From: Gammaproteobacteria bacterium
GTDB lineage: Bacteria; Pseudomonadota; Gammaproteobacteria; Pseudomonadales; Azotimanducaceae_A
NCBI GenBank assembly: GCA_028819775.1
Contig: JAPPKV010000245.1
Coordinates: 1-5,405, forward strand
DNA: 5,405 nucleotides
Direction of reading: 5' to 3'
Part shown: positions 5,252 to 5,405 of the stretch, piece by piece
How the letters are laid out: each line of letters opens with the position of its first letter
Position numbering within the stretch: position 1 is the stretch's first letter
Notes under the pieces: model-generated
What the model was told of the DNA's origin: nothing
The model's database searches: none
The model's input: the letters and a program-made list of their open reading frames with translations, nothing else
Program-made: the position numbers and the translations under genes

Positions 5252-5405
5252 TGCTTTGGTTCACCGAGTACCTCGCTGACTACGTCAGCGCGTTCGGCGT
5301 GTTCCAGTACCTGACGTTCCGAACCGTGGTTAGCACGATGACCGCGCTCTTGATCTCGCTGCTCGTCGGCCCGACGATGATCAGGAAGCTCTCCCACCAC
5401 CAGAT
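5248..5405 (+). CDS. mraY: MraY, phospho-MurNAc-pentapeptide transferase (5' part only)
   Basis: MraY is the polytopic inner-membrane enzyme that transfers phospho-MurNAc-pentapeptide from UDP to undecaprenyl phosphate, making lipid I. Only the first 52 codons are present; the frame is open at the window edge. The start MMLWFTEYLADYVSAF aligns without gaps to E. coli MLVWLAEHLVKYYSGF, followed by VFQYLTFRTVVSTMTALLIS (18-37), part of the first membrane segment, and GPTMI (41-45), the counterpart of GPRMI. No catalytic Asp residues are reached. Of the two adjacent ATG codons, 5248 gives the gapless alignment, overlaps the murE stop by four bases and has a ribosome binding site (5234-5240). It would normally be preceded by murF in related clusters; here it follows murE. 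Confidence 0.95.
   Translation, partial: MMLWFTEYLADYVSAFGVFQYLTFRTVVSTMTALLISLLVGPTMIRKLSHHQ
5274..5290 (+). repeat. Perfect hairpin in early mraY
   Basis: CGCTGAC (5274-5280) and GTCAGCG (5284-5290) are perfect inverted repeats with a three-base TAC loop, starting 26 bases after the A of the mraY ATG. No T run follows, so it is not an intrinsic terminator. It encodes part of LADYVSA. A role in slowing or tuning mraY translation is possible but unproven. Confidence 0.35.

Noticed and set aside
1..5405. tRNA, rRNA, CRISPR, insertion sequence or phage remnants
   Set aside because: The sequence is almost entirely accounted for by dcw genes, and no spaced repeats, transposase motifs, terminal repeats or tRNA-like folds were seen.

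Overview
The window is the 5' part of a division and cell wall (dcw) cluster, all on the + strand: mraZ, rsmH (mraW), ftsL, ftsI (PBP3), murE and the first 52 codons of mraY. It is GC-rich and almost fully coding. The set of genes, the FtsL length and tail, and the close match of MraZ, FtsI, MurE and MraY to my recollection of the Escherichia coli proteins point to a gammaproteobacterium, or a close relative, with meso-diaminopimelate peptidoglycan. I cannot name a genus.

Layout. Positions 1-36 are a short leader with a purine-rich ribosome binding site for mraZ (37-507). A 112-base stretch (508-619) separates mraZ from the best-supported rsmH start at 620. It holds a strong Shine-Dalgarno-like sequence, a small out-of-frame ORF and a hairpin, so rsmH initiation is not simple. 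From rsmH onward the genes form one translationally coupled train: rsmH/ftsL, ftsL/ftsI, ftsI/murE and murE/mraY all overlap by exactly 4 bases in an ATGA. I see no terminator or internal promoter between them.

Function. MraZ is the usual regulator of its own cluster. RsmH methylates 16S rRNA. FtsL and FtsI are septal membrane proteins, structural/activating subunit and transpeptidase respectively. MurE adds the third stem-peptide residue to UDP-MurNAc-dipeptide in the cytoplasm, and MraY loads the finished UDP-MurNAc-pentapeptide onto undecaprenyl phosphate.

No wholly new system is visible. Points worth a second look are: murF, which commonly sits between murE and mraY, is absent here; the FtsI active-site SXN motif reads Ser-Ser-Gln; RsmH has several changes in otherwise conserved motifs; FtsI carries a long arginine-rich cytoplasmic tail and a small in-frame repeat; the rsmH start region is unusual; four GGCGCGCC palindromes lie within about 1.1 kb; and a perfect hairpin lies just inside mraY.
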